From: Ilex aquifolium
Taxonomy: Eukaryota > Streptophyta > Magnoliopsida > Aquifoliales > Aquifoliaceae
Length of the DNA: 64,000 nt
NCBI GenBank assembly: GCA_951799425.1
Contig: OX637407.1
Span: 503,501 to 567,500 of the forward strand
Direction of reading: 5' to 3'
A program made the position numbers and the translations under genes. Below the pieces are notes generated by a model. It did not search any database, was not told where the DNA came from, and saw only the letters and a list, made by a program, of their open reading frames with translations. How positions within the stretch are numbered: position 1 is the stretch's first letter; every line of letters begins with the position of its first letter. This document shows positions 43,453 through 56,258 of the stretch, piece after piece.

Positions 43453-45990
43453 GCCCTGTCCTCAGCCTCGACCCATGCTTTGGCCCACCTGGCCCGACTG
43501 CGGAGTCCCCGCTCGAAAAGTGGTAGGGGCCTGAGTAGTGCCCTAGAACTGATACTGGTTTCCCTAGCCCATGGTGGGGTAGGGAGGAACAAGGTGTGTC
43601 TGCGACTGTCCCACTGATGACTGGGACTGAGGTGTCCCATAGCTCTAGGATCCTTGCCTCTGCGGACAATCCCGCTTCATATGCCCCGATTGGTGGCAAT
43701 GGAAACATGTCTTCTGGCCTGCCTGGTGGGTAGTCCTGAAGTTTCTCCCGCCCTGGGAAAATTGACCTTGGCCTTGGCCTTGATAGCCACAGCCCTATCC
43801 TTGTTGTCCTTGAGGAGCAGAAGTCCGCTGCTTCTTCCCCGAACTAGAAGAAGAGGATTGGCCCTCCTTCTTCTTATCCTTAGCACCCGCCTCACGGATG
43901 CTTCGTGCATCGTCAACCTCCCTCTCAATGGCCATAGCTGTCTCGACCATAGAGTCCAAGTCTTGCAGGCGGAGGCCCACAATCTTTCCCCGGATGGATA
44001 GATTCAACCCATCCTCAAACCTTCTTACCTTGGCCATATCCGTGGCCACGTAATCATCAGCAAATCGGGCTAATTCGGTGGACTTAGCCACATAATCCTA
44101 AGGTCCACGATGAGTAGAATCCCCGAGATCTCTAGCTCACAACCCCGAAATATCTGATTCACACACACCCAAGCTCCTAGGGGTGAATTCACACACAACG
44201 GCTCTTCCAAGGCATCAACCTCTAAGCCCAAATCTCTCACACATGATGCAGAAATGAATGAATGTGATGCACCAGAGTCAAATAATACTTTAGCCCATAA
44301 GCGAGAAAGTAGAAATGTACCCTGAATGACCGACTGGTCCACTGGCTCAGCCTGAGGTGTAATGGCGTAGACACGCCCTTGGGTCCCCGAAGTCCCGGCC
44401 TGCATGCCCTGTCCTCAGCCTCGACCCATGCTTTGGCCCACCTGGCCCGACTGCGGAGTCCCCGCTCGAAAAGTGGTAGGGGCCTGAGTAGTGCCCTAGA
44501 ACTGATACTGGTTTCCCTAGCCCATGGTGGGGTATGGAGGAACAAGGTGTGTCTGCGACTGTCCCACTGATGACTGGGACTGAGGTGTCCCATAGCTCTG
44601 GGAGCCTTGCCTCTGCGGACAATCCCGCTTCATATGCCCCGATTGGTGGCAATGGAAACATGTCTTCTGGCCTGCCTGGTGGGTAGTCCTGAAGTTTCTC
44701 CCGCCCTGGGAAAATTGACCTTGGCCTTGGCCTTGATAGCCACAGCCCTGTCCTTGTTGTCCTTGAGGAGCAGAAGTCCGCTGCTTCTTCCCCGAACTAG
44801 AAGAAGAGGATTGGCCCTCCTTCTTCTTATCCTTAGCACCCGCCTCACGGATGCTTCGTGCATCGTCAACCTCCCTCTCAATGGCCACAGCTGTCTCGAC
44901 CATAGAGTCCAAGTCTTGCAGACGGAGGCCCACAATCTTTCCCCGGATGGATAGCTTCAACCCATCCTCAAACCTTCTTACCTTGGCCATATCCGTGGCC
45001 ACGTAATCATCAGCAAATCGGGCTAATTCGGTGGACTTAGCCACATAATCCTAAGGTCCACGGTGAGTAGAATCCCCGAGATCTCTAGCTCACAACCCCG
45101 AAATATCTGATTCACACACACCCAAGCTCCTAGGGGTGAATTCACACACAACGGCTCTTCCAAGGCATCAACCTCTAAGCCCAAATCCCTCACACATGAT
45201 GCAGAAATGAATGAATGTGATGCACCAGAGTCAAATAATACTTTAGCCCACAAGCGAGAAAGTAGAAATGTACCCTGAATGACCGACTGGTCCACTGGCT
45301 CAGCCTGAGGTGTAATGGCGTAGACACGCCCTGGGTCCCCGAAGTCCCGGCCTGCATGCCCTGTCCTCAGCCTCGACCCATGCTTTGGCCCACCTGGCCC
45401 GACTACGGAGTCCCCGCTCGAAAAGTGGTAGGGGCCTGAGTAGTGCCCTAGAACTGATACTGGTTTCCCTAGCCCATGGTGGGGTAGGGAGGAACAAGGT
45501 GTGTCTGCGACTGTCCCACTGATGACTGGGACTGAGGTGTCCCATAGCTCTGGGATCCTTGCCTCTGCGGACAATCCCGCTTCATATGCCCCGATTGGTG
45601 GCAATGGAAACATGTCTTCTGGCCTGCCTGGTGGGTAGTCCTGAAGTTTCTCCCGCCCTAGGAAAATTGACCTTGGCCTTGGCCTTGATAGCCACAGCCC
45701 TGTCCTTGTTGTCCTTGAGGAGCAGAAGTCCGCTGCTTCTTCCCCGAACTAGAAGAAGAGGATTGGCCCTCCTTCTTCTTATCCTTAGCACCCGCCTCAC
45801 GGATGCTTCGTGCATCGTCAACCTCCCTCTCAATGGCCATAGCTGTCTCGACCATAGAGTCCAAGTCTTGCAGGCGGAGGCCCACAATCTTTCCCCGGAT
45901 GGATAGCTTCAACCCATCCTCAAACCTTCTTACCTTGGCCATATCCGTGGCCACGTAATCATCAGCAAATCGGGCTAATTCGGTGAACTT
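43140..45990 (-). repeat. 953-bp tandem repeat array, copy 2
   Basis: Three units of the same gag/protease segment as at 1-5,020, with junctions near 44,090 and 45,043, then the pol frame at the left. The middle unit matches one of the two alternating types of the copy-1 array; the outer units are mixed at the diagnostic sites. So the two arrays differ in length by at least two units. Confidence 0.93.
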
Positions 45991-46482
45991 AGCCACATAC
46001 TCCATCACCGTCATTGACCCTTGCTTCAAATCTAGAAACTCTCGGGCCTTTGCATGTCGAACGGCCGTTGGGAAATATTTACCCATGAAGGGCTCCTTGA
46101 ACTCTCCCCAGGTCATGGCCTCTAAGTTCTTCGAGGCCGTCACCCAATCCCACCACAATTGGGCTTCTCCCTCTAGCTGGAATGCAGCTAGTCTTATCTT
46201 AGTAGCGTCTGAGGTGACCTCCATTGCCCCTAAGATCTTGTTGACTTGCCGGAACCAATGGTCGGCCACCATCGGGTTCGCCCCTCCCATGAAGACTGGA
46301 GGTTTGTGTGCTTTAAACTGTTGGAGGTTACTCGCGCCTCCATGTCCGGCATTTGCACTAGCTTGTGCAACAGTAGCCGCCATCATGCCCATGGTTTCCG
46401 TAAATGCTTGTTGATTGAAGACCGGTGGTGGTTGGTTATTGTTTCGCCCACCGCCTCGACGTCCTCTTCTTCCACTTGCCAT
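45658..46482 (-). pseudogene. gag: Tekay-type gag, copy 2
   Basis: An open frame of 274 codons from MASGRRGRRGGGRNNN through the capsid fold (WWDWV, FMGKYFP), YVAKFTELARFADD, the basic Ser-rich linker and the Gly/Gln stretch. The knuckle lies beyond, inside the array. Same gene as 4,500-5,513 with about one percent difference. Fossil context. Confidence 0.82.
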
Positions 46483-46823
46483 CTACACACACGTCAAATG
46501 GCAATGGTACAACGACTTAGTATCCCTAGATAGGGATCAAAGTTAAAACGTTCAAATCTTTCTCATTGTCTCACTAGTAGAGCGTATGCCTCCAATAGTG
46601 GACCCTTACGCTTTGAACTTTCCCGTTCATTTGCTTTCCCACTCCCAAGGTTAAGTTCTCCAACCCTAGTGTGTCCATTTCCATACACATTTTACCATGC
46701 ATATAATACACATATCACATATCATATAACATGTAGCAATTTAAGCAAATAACATGTAATGTACAATGAATGCAATGGTCTAGACCCATGCCCCATCAAG
46801 CCCTAGGTAAATCGCATACCTAT

Positions 46824-46835
46824 GCTCCGATACCA
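46824..46835 (-). other. Primer-binding site, Tekay copy 2
   Basis: TGGTATCGGAGC on the minus strand, three bases from the LTR edge at 46,839; identical to copy 1. Confidence 0.85.
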
Positions 46836-46838
46836 AGC

Positions 46839-49356
46839 TGTGACGCCCCAATTTCCGGGGGTCCTATATTAACCATTGACCACCCGTCAACCCGCGGAAA
46901 TACCCGTGGATGTCACTCAACCTAACACCATGGTAGTAGCATCCCCATAACCGGGATCTTAATTCACAATTGTTAACCGGATTCGATTATTCATTTGGGT
47001 TCAACCAATATTCAATATACCATGATTTATACTCGATTATAGTCCATTTACATCATTGGAGGGAAGGAAAACGTAGATTGAAAATAGGGCGAAGCAGTGT
47101 GAAAATCTAAAAATTTTGAAGAGAGTACCGGTACCCAGTACCGGTACCATTCAGTACTGGTACCCGGTACCGGTACTGTTAACCCACTGGAAAGGGGGTA
47201 TCGGTACACAGTACCGGTACCATTCAGTGCCGGTACTGTCAACCCACTGGAAAGGGGGTACCGGTACACAGCACCGGTACCATTCAATACCGGTACCCAG
47301 TACCGGTACTCTCTGCCCAGTTTTGCCATTTTCAACCATTTTTCATTTCCAACTCATTCAAAACCCTTCCCAATTCATCAAATACATGTTTGACAAGGAT
47401 TTCCATATAAAACATGGTTTGTACAAGTTCTATTACAATTGATTCCATACATTTACATGTCCAAAATGGAATTCTTTCAAAAGCTTTACAAAATAACCAT
47501 AAAAGCCACAAGTCGGCTTTCTTCAACTTTGGGGCTCGAAATGGGAGCCGTGCGCCGGTGTGAACCCCGCACCTGAAATGTTTTTCCCACAAAGGGTGAG
47601 CCACGCTTAATAGGGTATCTCCTAATGAGGCTACTCCCCAACCTATATGCATATGAAATGTTCACATGCCCAAAACAACAATTTATAACATTCCAAGCAA
47701 GGAATTATATTCAATGATGGAATTTGCAATGCCATGCTATGGAATGAGATGAGACCCATTCATGCATATCATCCGAGCCCCTCCCGGCTCCTCTACACAT
47801 GCAAGTGTCAATGTGTGCTAATCCGTCATTTATGTTGTACATCAAATGACATTTCATTCTAGGGTCTTTCTTGGGGTGGATATTTATGGACTTACACTAA
47901 CGGCACCCAACCGACACGGAATTCATGGACTTCCACCAACGGTTCCGCGTACACCGACACACTTTATGGACTCTTATACCAACGGAGTGCGTATCCAATC
48001 ACCGGGTCTCTCACCCGAGGGATAGTCTAGCCCTTCTTGCTACCCCAACCCTAACAACCGTGCAAACCGTGCGACTCGATTAGGTCATCGACCCATCTTA
48101 CCCGAGCCCACTCGTCATCCACCAAGCGTGGTGAAGACAACCACCATGCACACACACCCACTAAGTGCAATGCTCCCGTGCATATGAAATGTGATGTCCC
48201 ATTTCAATAATATTACAATGTTCAATATGGTATGAGTGACATATGAACATTTACAATACATTTTTCACACTTCATGGCAAAATCATATCATAAGCATATA
48301 ATTTCCATATTTCCTTACAATGTCAATATATCACAAGCATGTATATACATCAACATTTAATCTTAATCAACACCCAAGCATGTCATCACATTATCAAGAG
48401 ATAACATACTTCAATTTCAAGCACAAGATAAACACATAGCATGCCCACACTTCATATAGCCCAAGAGTCACATTGGGTTAATTTCATATACTCAATCCTA
48501 GAAATTTCATTTAGAAACTTCTAATTACCAATCCAATTAGAATTGATTTCAACCTATTTCACCCAATTTCACAACCATAGGAAAATGCCATATATATACA
48601 TATCCATTTATTTACCCATTTCACCTAAGCATTCTAGGTGTGGAATAAACCTTGGTAGGAGGGAACCCTACCTCTTGAAGCGTGGAGAACAACGTTGGGA
48701 AGCCTCCAAGACCCGATTCAAGCTCCAAGCCCTAGCTTCCCAAAATCCCGTTCTTCGAATCACTCCAAAACTCGACCTCCTTGGTATTGTTTTGTAGCCC
48801 TCGGCGAGGAGAACAACTTTTGTTCTTGGCCCGAGTGGATTTGAGCTCTCAATCTCCGTAGATCGTAGAGAGAAGATGGAGAACCCAAGCCCTTTCCCTC
48901 TCTTCCTCTCTCACGTTGATCGGCTGAACAAAATGGGGAGAAAATCTGATTTTCTCCCCTTTAAATACTCTTTAAATACTTGGTCCTCAACGCGCCACAC
49001 GGCTCTTATTTCCCGGGTCCGTTTTAACCCCGAAACGATTAATTTTCGCCCCGGTTCAAGTTCAAAATATTTTTATTTTAACTTGCCGTCATTTATTTCC
49101 CAAAATTTAAAATTTTATTCAGAATTTCGTTTTTGGGTCTCCCGAGGTCCGACCGCCTCGTAAACGCGAAAAATCCGATTAACTCGGAATTCAATGAAAT
49201 TTGACAGGGTAACTAGGTTTCGCGAGACGAATCCAACGGTGATGTCCGTTTCGTCATCCGAGTTCTAGAAAATTTCAGGTTTACAACCTGTACCATAGTG
49301 GCAATTTACCATTTTGCCCTTTTTATCAAAAGTTTAAATTTTTCTAGGGTTTTACA
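46839..49356 (-). repeat. Tekay-type 5' LTR, copy 2
   Basis: 2,518 bp, TG...CA. At many variable sites it agrees with its own 3' LTR (39,521-40,973) against the copy-1 5' LTR. Promoter hairpin at 48,935-48,959. Confidence 0.93.
47125..47312. repeat. Palindromic GTACCGGTAC minisatellite, copy 2
   Basis: Longer by 19 bases than the copy-1 array; the extra piece is one more GTACC-type module with a CATTCAGT spacer. Confidence 0.9.
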
Positions 49357-49431
49357 AACGTTGTTTCTGTCTTTGCTTGATGGGCGTTCGAACACCAGAT
49401 GGGGTCTGACCTTCCCACTCAAGTGGCCTGT
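49357..49431 (-). repeat. Athila-like LTR fragment, outer piece, copy B
   Basis: Same as 8,369-8,443, between the Tekay LTR and the CCTGT duplication. Confidence 0.65.
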
Positions 49432-51335
49432 TGATGAGCATAAAATATTGCATATTTGATGGTCTCATTTCATGCTTTTTAACTTAAATTTGCATTTAAT
49501 TATTTAGAATTAGTCAAAGTTATGAATAATGTGAAAATTTTGATGTTGCAGGTAATTATAGCGTAAATGATGGATTTTATAACCTTGCAACTAAGTATGA
49601 ATGAGTGGTGAAGAGATGGACACATTAAATGAGGATTTCAAGGCTTGGAAGGTGAAGAAACTAAGAAAAATGCAATTTGGATGAAAACCTTCCGGAAGGT
49701 TTGGCCATAAACCTTACGGAAGGTTTGGCCCACTGGTTTCCCCATTTTTTTACACAGTACCGCTGTTTTTCTAATTTTTTACCATGTTCCACTTCGAATC
49801 TGAAAAAGTGAAAAATATGAAAGTTGTAGATCTGAATGTCTTCTGTATTGTTTCAACATTTTAGCTCAATCCAACGGTTGGATCAAAAGTTATGACAATT
49901 TTACGAAAACTGGTCCTGAGCTGTCACATTCCGAAAGACCTTCCGGAAGATTTAGCCTACTAGAATAAACCTTCTAGAAAGTTTTTGTCGACCTTCCGGA
50001 AGGTTTTGTCCAGAATGCCCAGAACGCCTGCAACTCATGCTCCACTTGCTTGGGGGTCCCACCATTGATTCTCCCACTTACCCCCTAACATATTCTACAT
50101 ATATACATGCCTCATACACCCCAAAGTCAGCAAAAGAAGATGGAGGATGGGAGAGGAGGAGAGAGAAAGATGGAGGCATGGTGGGTTGCAGGCTACATTT
50201 CTCCTAGCCTGTGCAATGCATCAACTCAGCCCCCTATTGATGGGAGGCCTGCACACAGGCTAGGGGGACCCTCCATGGACGAAAATGCATCACTCATTCA
50301 CCATATATTCAGCATTCCACAAGATTTTGATGGGAGGCTACCTAAGCTTAGGAGTAGTCTTAGAGAAGCAATGAAGAAGATGATGAATAGTGAAATAGAA
50401 AGCTTATGTTTTTACATTTCTTCCATCCATTTCACTTATAATCTTTTGTAAGGATCTTGTAAGCTTCATTATTTACTTTTAATGTCATTTATTTCAAGTA
50501 CTTTGCAAGTTTAAATACACCATTTACGTTTCACCATTGTTGTTTAAGTTTTTTACATTTCAAGTCTTTAAAATGGGTATTGCATATTTTTCTTCTTAGT
50601 TTAAGTTTTCTTGCATTAAGTTAAGTTTTATGCTCCATTTCAATACCATGTCTCTTTACATTATGCATTTATTTCTTGCTTTCATGAGTAGCTAAATTTT
50701 AAGTTGGCTAATCCAAGGGAGATTTCCTCTTGGGTGTGCTCATTCAACTCATTTTCTTTCCTCCTCTCAGAGTACGATGGTTCAGTTTGACTGGATATAG
50801 TGTGGATGGGAGTGTGAGTCTTTGATATCCCGTAGACTTGTCACAGGTTATGCTTGGATCCTCACTTCTATCTCGTTCCGAGCTTCCCACGAATCAATCG
50901 TACATCTAGGCTCTATTGGAGGAAGGTTTCGAGTTGACTTGGCATTCCCAATGGAGTGAACCCTTCGGATTAGCCAACACTTGTTTTTATTGCATTTTCA
51001 TTCACAAACTTCACTCACCAAAACACAAAACATCAAAGATTTTTACACTTTTCCTTTTTCACAAAATCACCTTCACCACACTTGAACTTTCCTTCCCTGA
51101 GGAGATGACCTTGGAATACTTTTCCAAGTAAAACATGACATTCGAAAGTCTCTCTGCGCTTGGGGAGCACTTTTGTTCACACACACACACACACATCCAT
51201 TCCACCATTAGTCTGTTGCCCCATTTCTCACATCATTCTGAGGGAGAGTGACACTCCCTTATACACATAAGCCATATACAAATTGAGGGTGATGTGTAGA
51301 GATTAGGGAATACATACAATGGAAATATCCAAGCA
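49432..51335 (+). mobile_element. Solo Athila-type LTR, copy B
   Basis: Second copy of 8,444-10,347, with CCTGT at 49,427-49,431 and 51,336-51,340. Identical length. Palindromic cassette at 49,685-50,003; foldback arms at 50,703-50,714 and 50,967-50,978. Confidence 0.93.
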
Positions 51336-51728
51336 CCTGTGTTCTTCTGTGAAATCCATTTCCACACTCCATGCACAACTTGACACTTTGCACTCAGTAT
51401 CCTGGTCCTCAAATAATTCAAGGGGACGTTCAAACGTGGTACTCAAGTACCTCAGTGTTTTCCTTTTTGGCTGCAACACGCCATGTCTCAGCATCCTGGT
51501 CTTTAAATAATTCAAGGGGACATTCGAACGTGAGTTGGCGTTCGAATGTTCCTACTTTGGTCCAAGCTTTTCCCATTTTGTCCCTAGGTATGCTGGTGTT
51601 GCATGAAAGTTTGATTTTTGTTGCCTTTGAGCCCTTGTTCACTTCAGGACCTGAAATGTCATCATTTAAATCAAAGTATAATTAGTCTTAAAAATGCATA
51701 ATGATATGCTAATTTTAACTACTAATCA
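51336..51728 (-). repeat. Athila-like LTR fragment, 5' part, copy B
   Basis: Matches 10,348-10,754, but its palindrome cassette has lost one 15-base GTTGGCGTTCAAAC-like module near 51,440, between direct repeats of GTTCAAACGT. Confidence 0.65.
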
Positions 51729-51730
51729 GT

Positions 51731-52293
51731 CCACACCATGATGAATGAGTACAAGATGTTGGCAGAGGTCAATGCCACGCTATTAAAGGAAGTTGAAGCT
51801 GAGAGGGCCTAGGTTAAAGAGAGGGATACACAAATAACAACACTTAAAAATGAATCTACTACGAATTGGGCTACGGGGTATTTTGCCTTTCGACTTCGAC
51901 TTTAATCCTCCTCTAAGCAAGGAAAAAAAAGGTCCAGCTACTAATAAGGAGGCGGAAGTCGAGGTTTCTACTTCTAGTGTTGCTCCGAAGGCTAAAGCTT
52001 CTGTTGTTGTCCCTACTAGGGATGAGGCCAAGGCTCTTGAGCCTACTCCTGCTGAGTCTGAGGTCCATGCTTCCGAGCTGATTCCTACCAAAACAGAGGG
52101 CCTAACTTCTAAGCTTGTTTCCCTCCTGCCAGCTTCTACTGGGATAGTAGTGGACACTCTTGCGACTGACCTAGCAGTTCCTTTTCCTTCAACTATTCCT
52201 GCTAGTGATGAGGCCTCTATACCTTTACATTATGAAGATCGTCCTGCTACTGCTCCTACTCCAGTTGTGTTAGAGAGAATGGTTGCCCCCTGA
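51731..52293 (+). pseudogene. Antisense ORF of the Tat element, copy B
   Basis: Counterpart of 10,757-11,319; the open part from 51,850 differs by one Glu-to-Lys change in the Ala/Pro/Ser-rich stretch. Same uncertain assignment. Confidence 0.45.
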
Positions 52294-52545
52294 GATACCC
52301 CAAACTGCTGAAGAAATTGTAGATCCAGCTATAGTTCCTTAGGGCTTTCGTTTTAAAATTTCTTGTCTCTATAATATTTTTTGGAAGGAATGAAAAAATA
52401 TCTCGTTTCTTTATTATTGTTATCTCCCATTTTCCCCCTTGCTTCAAGGAGAGCTTTGTTCTTCTGGGAGCATTTTTGTCTTGGTAAATTTTCAAGTATG
52501 CAGTCTGTTCCTGATAAGTTTGAATTTCTGTTAAGAGTAGAAATA

Positions 52546-53059
52546 TTTATGAGCTGAGAAGCTCATCCTATGTTTATGAGCTGAGAAGCTCATCATTTGT
52601 TTGTGAGTTAAGGAACTCATCTTGGGTTTATAAGCTGGGAAGCTCACCTTAGTTCCATGAGCTGAAGAGCTTATCTTGGATTTATGAGCTGACGAGCTCA
52701 TCTTGGATATATGAGTTGAAGAGCTCATCTTAGTTTTATGAGCTGAAAAGCTCATCGTTTGTTTATGAGCTGAAGAGTTCATCATTTTGTTTATGAGCTG
52801 GACAGCTCATCTTAGTTGTATGAGCTGAGAAGCTTATCGTTTGTTTATGAGTTGAAAAGCTCATCTTAGTTTTATGAGTTGAAGAACTCATCGTTTATTT
52901 ATAAGCTAAAGAGCTCATAACAAGTTTATGAGCTCAATAGCTCATCGTTTGTTTATGAGCCGAATAGCTCATCTTAGTTTTATGAGCTAAGGAGCTCATC
53001 ATTTGTTTATGAGCTGAAGAGCTCCTAGCAAGTTTATGAGCTAAAGAGCTCATCTTTAA
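52546..53059. repeat. 27-bp hairpin minisatellite, copy B
   Basis: Nineteen units as in copy A, with only two or three single-base differences. The unit number has not changed since the duplication, unlike the 953-bp array. Confidence 0.93.
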
Positions 53060-53132
53060 TTTGTGAGGAATGAAAATTGATCTGAAACTTCTTGTTTATT
53101 GTGGTGAAGCTTTTCAAAAGTTGGATCTTTAT

Positions 53133-54189
53133 CTATTCAAAGAACTTTTTCAAATGATCAGCGTTCCAAGAGTGAGGCAAAACTTTCCCTTCTTCAGTCT
53201 GTAGCTCATAATTCCCTGGTCTGATCACTCTAGATACGATGTACAGACATTCCCAATTGGGCCCTAGCTTTCCATGAATAGGGTCTTTTCCAGTAGGGAG
53301 GAGTTTCCTAAGGACCAGATCTCCTACTTTGACACTCATGTGTCTGACCCTTCTATTGTAATACCTTGCAATCTTTCTCTGATTGTCTAGGATGCACTGT
53401 AAGGCTCTGTTCCTTTTTTCATCCAGGAGATCGAGATTGACTAGAAGTGATGCATCTTTTAGCTCGGGGTTGATGAACTCCGTTCTGCGATATGTGATGC
53501 CTATTTCCACAGGGGCCACTGCTTCAGTGTCATAATCCAGGGAAAAAGGTGTTTCTGGAGTTACCGATCTGGCTGTGGTTCTGTAAGCCTATAGCACTTC
53601 TGAAAGGTGTTCCACCCATCGACCTTTTAAGGCTTTGAGTTTGGTCTTCAGAGATGTTTTTATAGTCCGAATGGTCACTTATGCTTGCCCAATTGACTGG
53701 GGATGAGCTGGTGTAGAGAAGTAGTTTTTATGCCTAGCTCAGCACAAAATCCTTTGAACCTTGAGTTGTCAAACTGTTTTCCGTTATCTGAGACCAGTGC
53801 CTTAGGGATCCCAAATTTGTAGATTATGGATTTCCAGGTGAAACTCTGGAAATATCCCTGCCTTGGAGCATGGTGGGCCAAAAAATATCCTTGCCTTAGA
53901 GCTTTGCTAGCCAGAGTTTGAGCTCCGATGTGTTTTCCATAGATTCCTTCATGGATTTCCTCATAATGTAATCAACTTTCTCATCTCCTACACACCTTAG
54001 GAGTAGTGCAGTGAAGCCCCGTTTGTACAGGTTTCCTTGGAGGATGGTGAATCTGGATGACCTGGCTCTTAGCTTTGCTGCTTCTTTTGAATCAACTGGC
54101 AGGGTTCCATTCTGAAGGTACTCCCTTATTGGATCCATCCAAGTTGGCTGAATCTGCACAGAGAACATTTCTTCGACCTCGAAGCTCAC
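53133..54189 (-). pseudogene. pol: Tat-type integrase region, copy B
   Basis: Counterpart of 12,159-13,215, with the same domain pieces (53,133-53,519 tail, 53,675-53,881 core part, 53,896-54,189 N-terminal part). Confidence 0.8.
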
Positions 54190-54411
54190 AGATGGCTCGG
54201 CTAGGTATTCAACTGGAATCAGCCTATCCAGGTTCTCTTGAGAGGCAGTGGATAGTCTGGCTAAGGCATCAACTCAGGAATTTTCTGCTCTGGGAACATG
54301 CACGACTTTAACCTGCATACACTTTTTCATTAGTTCATGTACCTTCTTCAGATATAGAGTCATTCGTTCTCCCTTAGCCTCATATATTTTCTCGATCTGC
54401 TTCACCACTAG

Positions 54412-55224
54412 TTAGGAGTTGCTGTGAATCACGAGCTGTTCTACTTTCACGGAATGTCCCATGTTAAGCCCAGCAATAACGACTTTGTACTTAGCCTCAT
54501 TGTTTGAAGCTTTGAAACCGAATTTGAGGGTGTACTCAATGTTTATCCCATCTGGGGAGGTCAGGATCAGCCCAGCACCGCTGTCTTGGGCGTTGGCAGC
54601 ATCATCTACTGAAAGCTTCCACGTCGGGAGGTAGGGTACCAGTTGGGTTGCCTCCAGGGATGCATCTTGACCTGTTGTGAATTCCGTGATGAAATCTGCC
54701 AATATTTTTCCTTTGATCGTGGTTCTAGTCTTGTACCTGATGTCAAAATCGTTGAGCTCTATTGCCCATTTGACTATTCTCCCTGACGAATCTTGCTTAT
54801 GCAATACCTGCTTCATTGGTTGGTCTGTAGGGACCTCTATCGTGTGAGCCTAAAAATAAGGTCTCAGTCTCCTTGAAGTTGTCACCAACTTCTCCATCTT
54901 CGGATACCTTTCATATGTTCCCCTCAGAGCTCTGTTGCAGTAGTAAACTGGTTGCTAAGCTCTGTCTTGCTCCCTAACCAATACTGTACTGGTCAAGAAA
55001 TCTGAAACAATAAGGTATGGGGTAAGTACCTCTCCCTTTCTAGGGCTCACGAGGACCGGGGGTGAACTGAGTTAATCCTTGATAGCTTTGAATGCCTCTC
55101 CACATTGAGCATCCCACTGGAAAGCTTTTCTTAGGACTTGGAAGAAGGGTTGGCATTTATCGCTTGACCTGGAGACAAATCCACTTAAAGCTTCTATTCT
55201 CCCTGTTAGACGTTGAACCTCTCT
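54412..55224 (-). pseudogene. pol: Tat-type dual RNase H region, copy B
   Basis: Counterpart of 13,438-14,250. The second RNase H (54,412-54,816) here reads FKASNNEAKYKVVIAGL, slightly closer to the family consensus than copy A. Confidence 0.75.
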
Positions 55225-55570
55225 TGTGTTTGAGGGTGGTTGCATGTCAATTGCAACTCTGACCTTCTCTAAATTAGCCTCAATACCTCAGTTATTGACT
55301 ATAAAACCTAAGAATTTTTTGACGGAGACCCTAAAGGCACATTTTGCTAGGTTAAGCTTCATTTGTACTTTTTGAGGATCTAAAAATATTCTTCTAGGTG
55401 TCTGATATGGAGCTCAACCCTCAATGACTTCACCAGCAGTCATCGATGTACACCTCCATTGATGTCCAGATCTATTTCTGAAACATACGATTCACCAATC
55501 ACTGGTATATGGCTCCAACGTTCTTTAATCCCGAATGGCATAACCTGGTAGCAGTATGTCCTTTACTCGG

Positions 55571-56218
55571 TTACAAAGGATGTTTCTCTTGATTATTGGG
55601 GTTCATCCTGATCTGGTTGTATCTTGAGAAAGCATCCATGAAACTGAGCAATTCAAGCCCTGTTGTGGCATCCATGATCAGATCAATCCGGGGTAAAGGG
55701 AAGTTGTCCTTTGGGCAGGCACAATTCAGGTAAGTGAAGTCAATGCAGAGGCACCACTTGTCGTTGGTCTTTTTTACAAGGACCACATTGGCAAGCCAGG
55801 TCGGATAATCTACCTCCCTGATGGCCTTGGCATAGAGTAGCTTGGTGACCTCTTTGTTTATAGCTTTCTAACGCTCTGGGGCGAAGCTTCTCCGTTTCTG
55901 CTTAATGGGCTTGAAAGTTGGATTCATGCTAAGCTTGTGCATGATTACTGATGGGTCAATCCCCTACATATCCTATTGTTTCCATGCAAATACCTCTATA
56001 CTCTTCTTCAGAAATTGAATAAGGAGGTCCTTAATCTCCTTGAGCAGTTTTGGCCCCACGTACACCAAATGCCTTGGGTCTTCGTCGAGTTGGATTGGCT
56101 CCATCTTCTCTGATGGTGTGGGCCTTATCTCCAACTTGTCTCTCATGTCGAGCTCATCCATCTGTATGGTCTCGGCCTCCCTTCTGTTTATAGATGCCAT
56201 GTAGCACTCTTGTGCCAC
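55571..56218 (-). pseudogene. pol: Tat-type reverse transcriptase region, copy B
   Basis: Counterpart of 14,597-15,244 with the same RT blocks. Confidence 0.8.
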
Positions 56219-56258
56219 TCGCTGGTCCGGTTGAATCTTTTTCCCTAACCTCCAACTC

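Larger units (their letters stand above)
39521..49356 (-). mobile_element. Tekay/Del-type chromovirus, copy 2
   Basis: Read right to left: 5' LTR (49,356-46,839), primer site (46,835-46,824), gag from 46,482, three 953-bp gag/protease units, a pol frame with protease, RNase H, integrase and a chromodomain-like tail, polypurine tract, and a partial 3' LTR (40,973-39,521). Its right flank is the same Athila-like LTR as for copy 1, so the two are duplicates of one insertion. Incomplete and broken. By eye the LTRs differ at about 8 sites in 1.45 kb, suggesting a young element, on the order of a few hundred thousand years at usual plant rates; LTR conversion would bias this. Confidence 0.88.
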
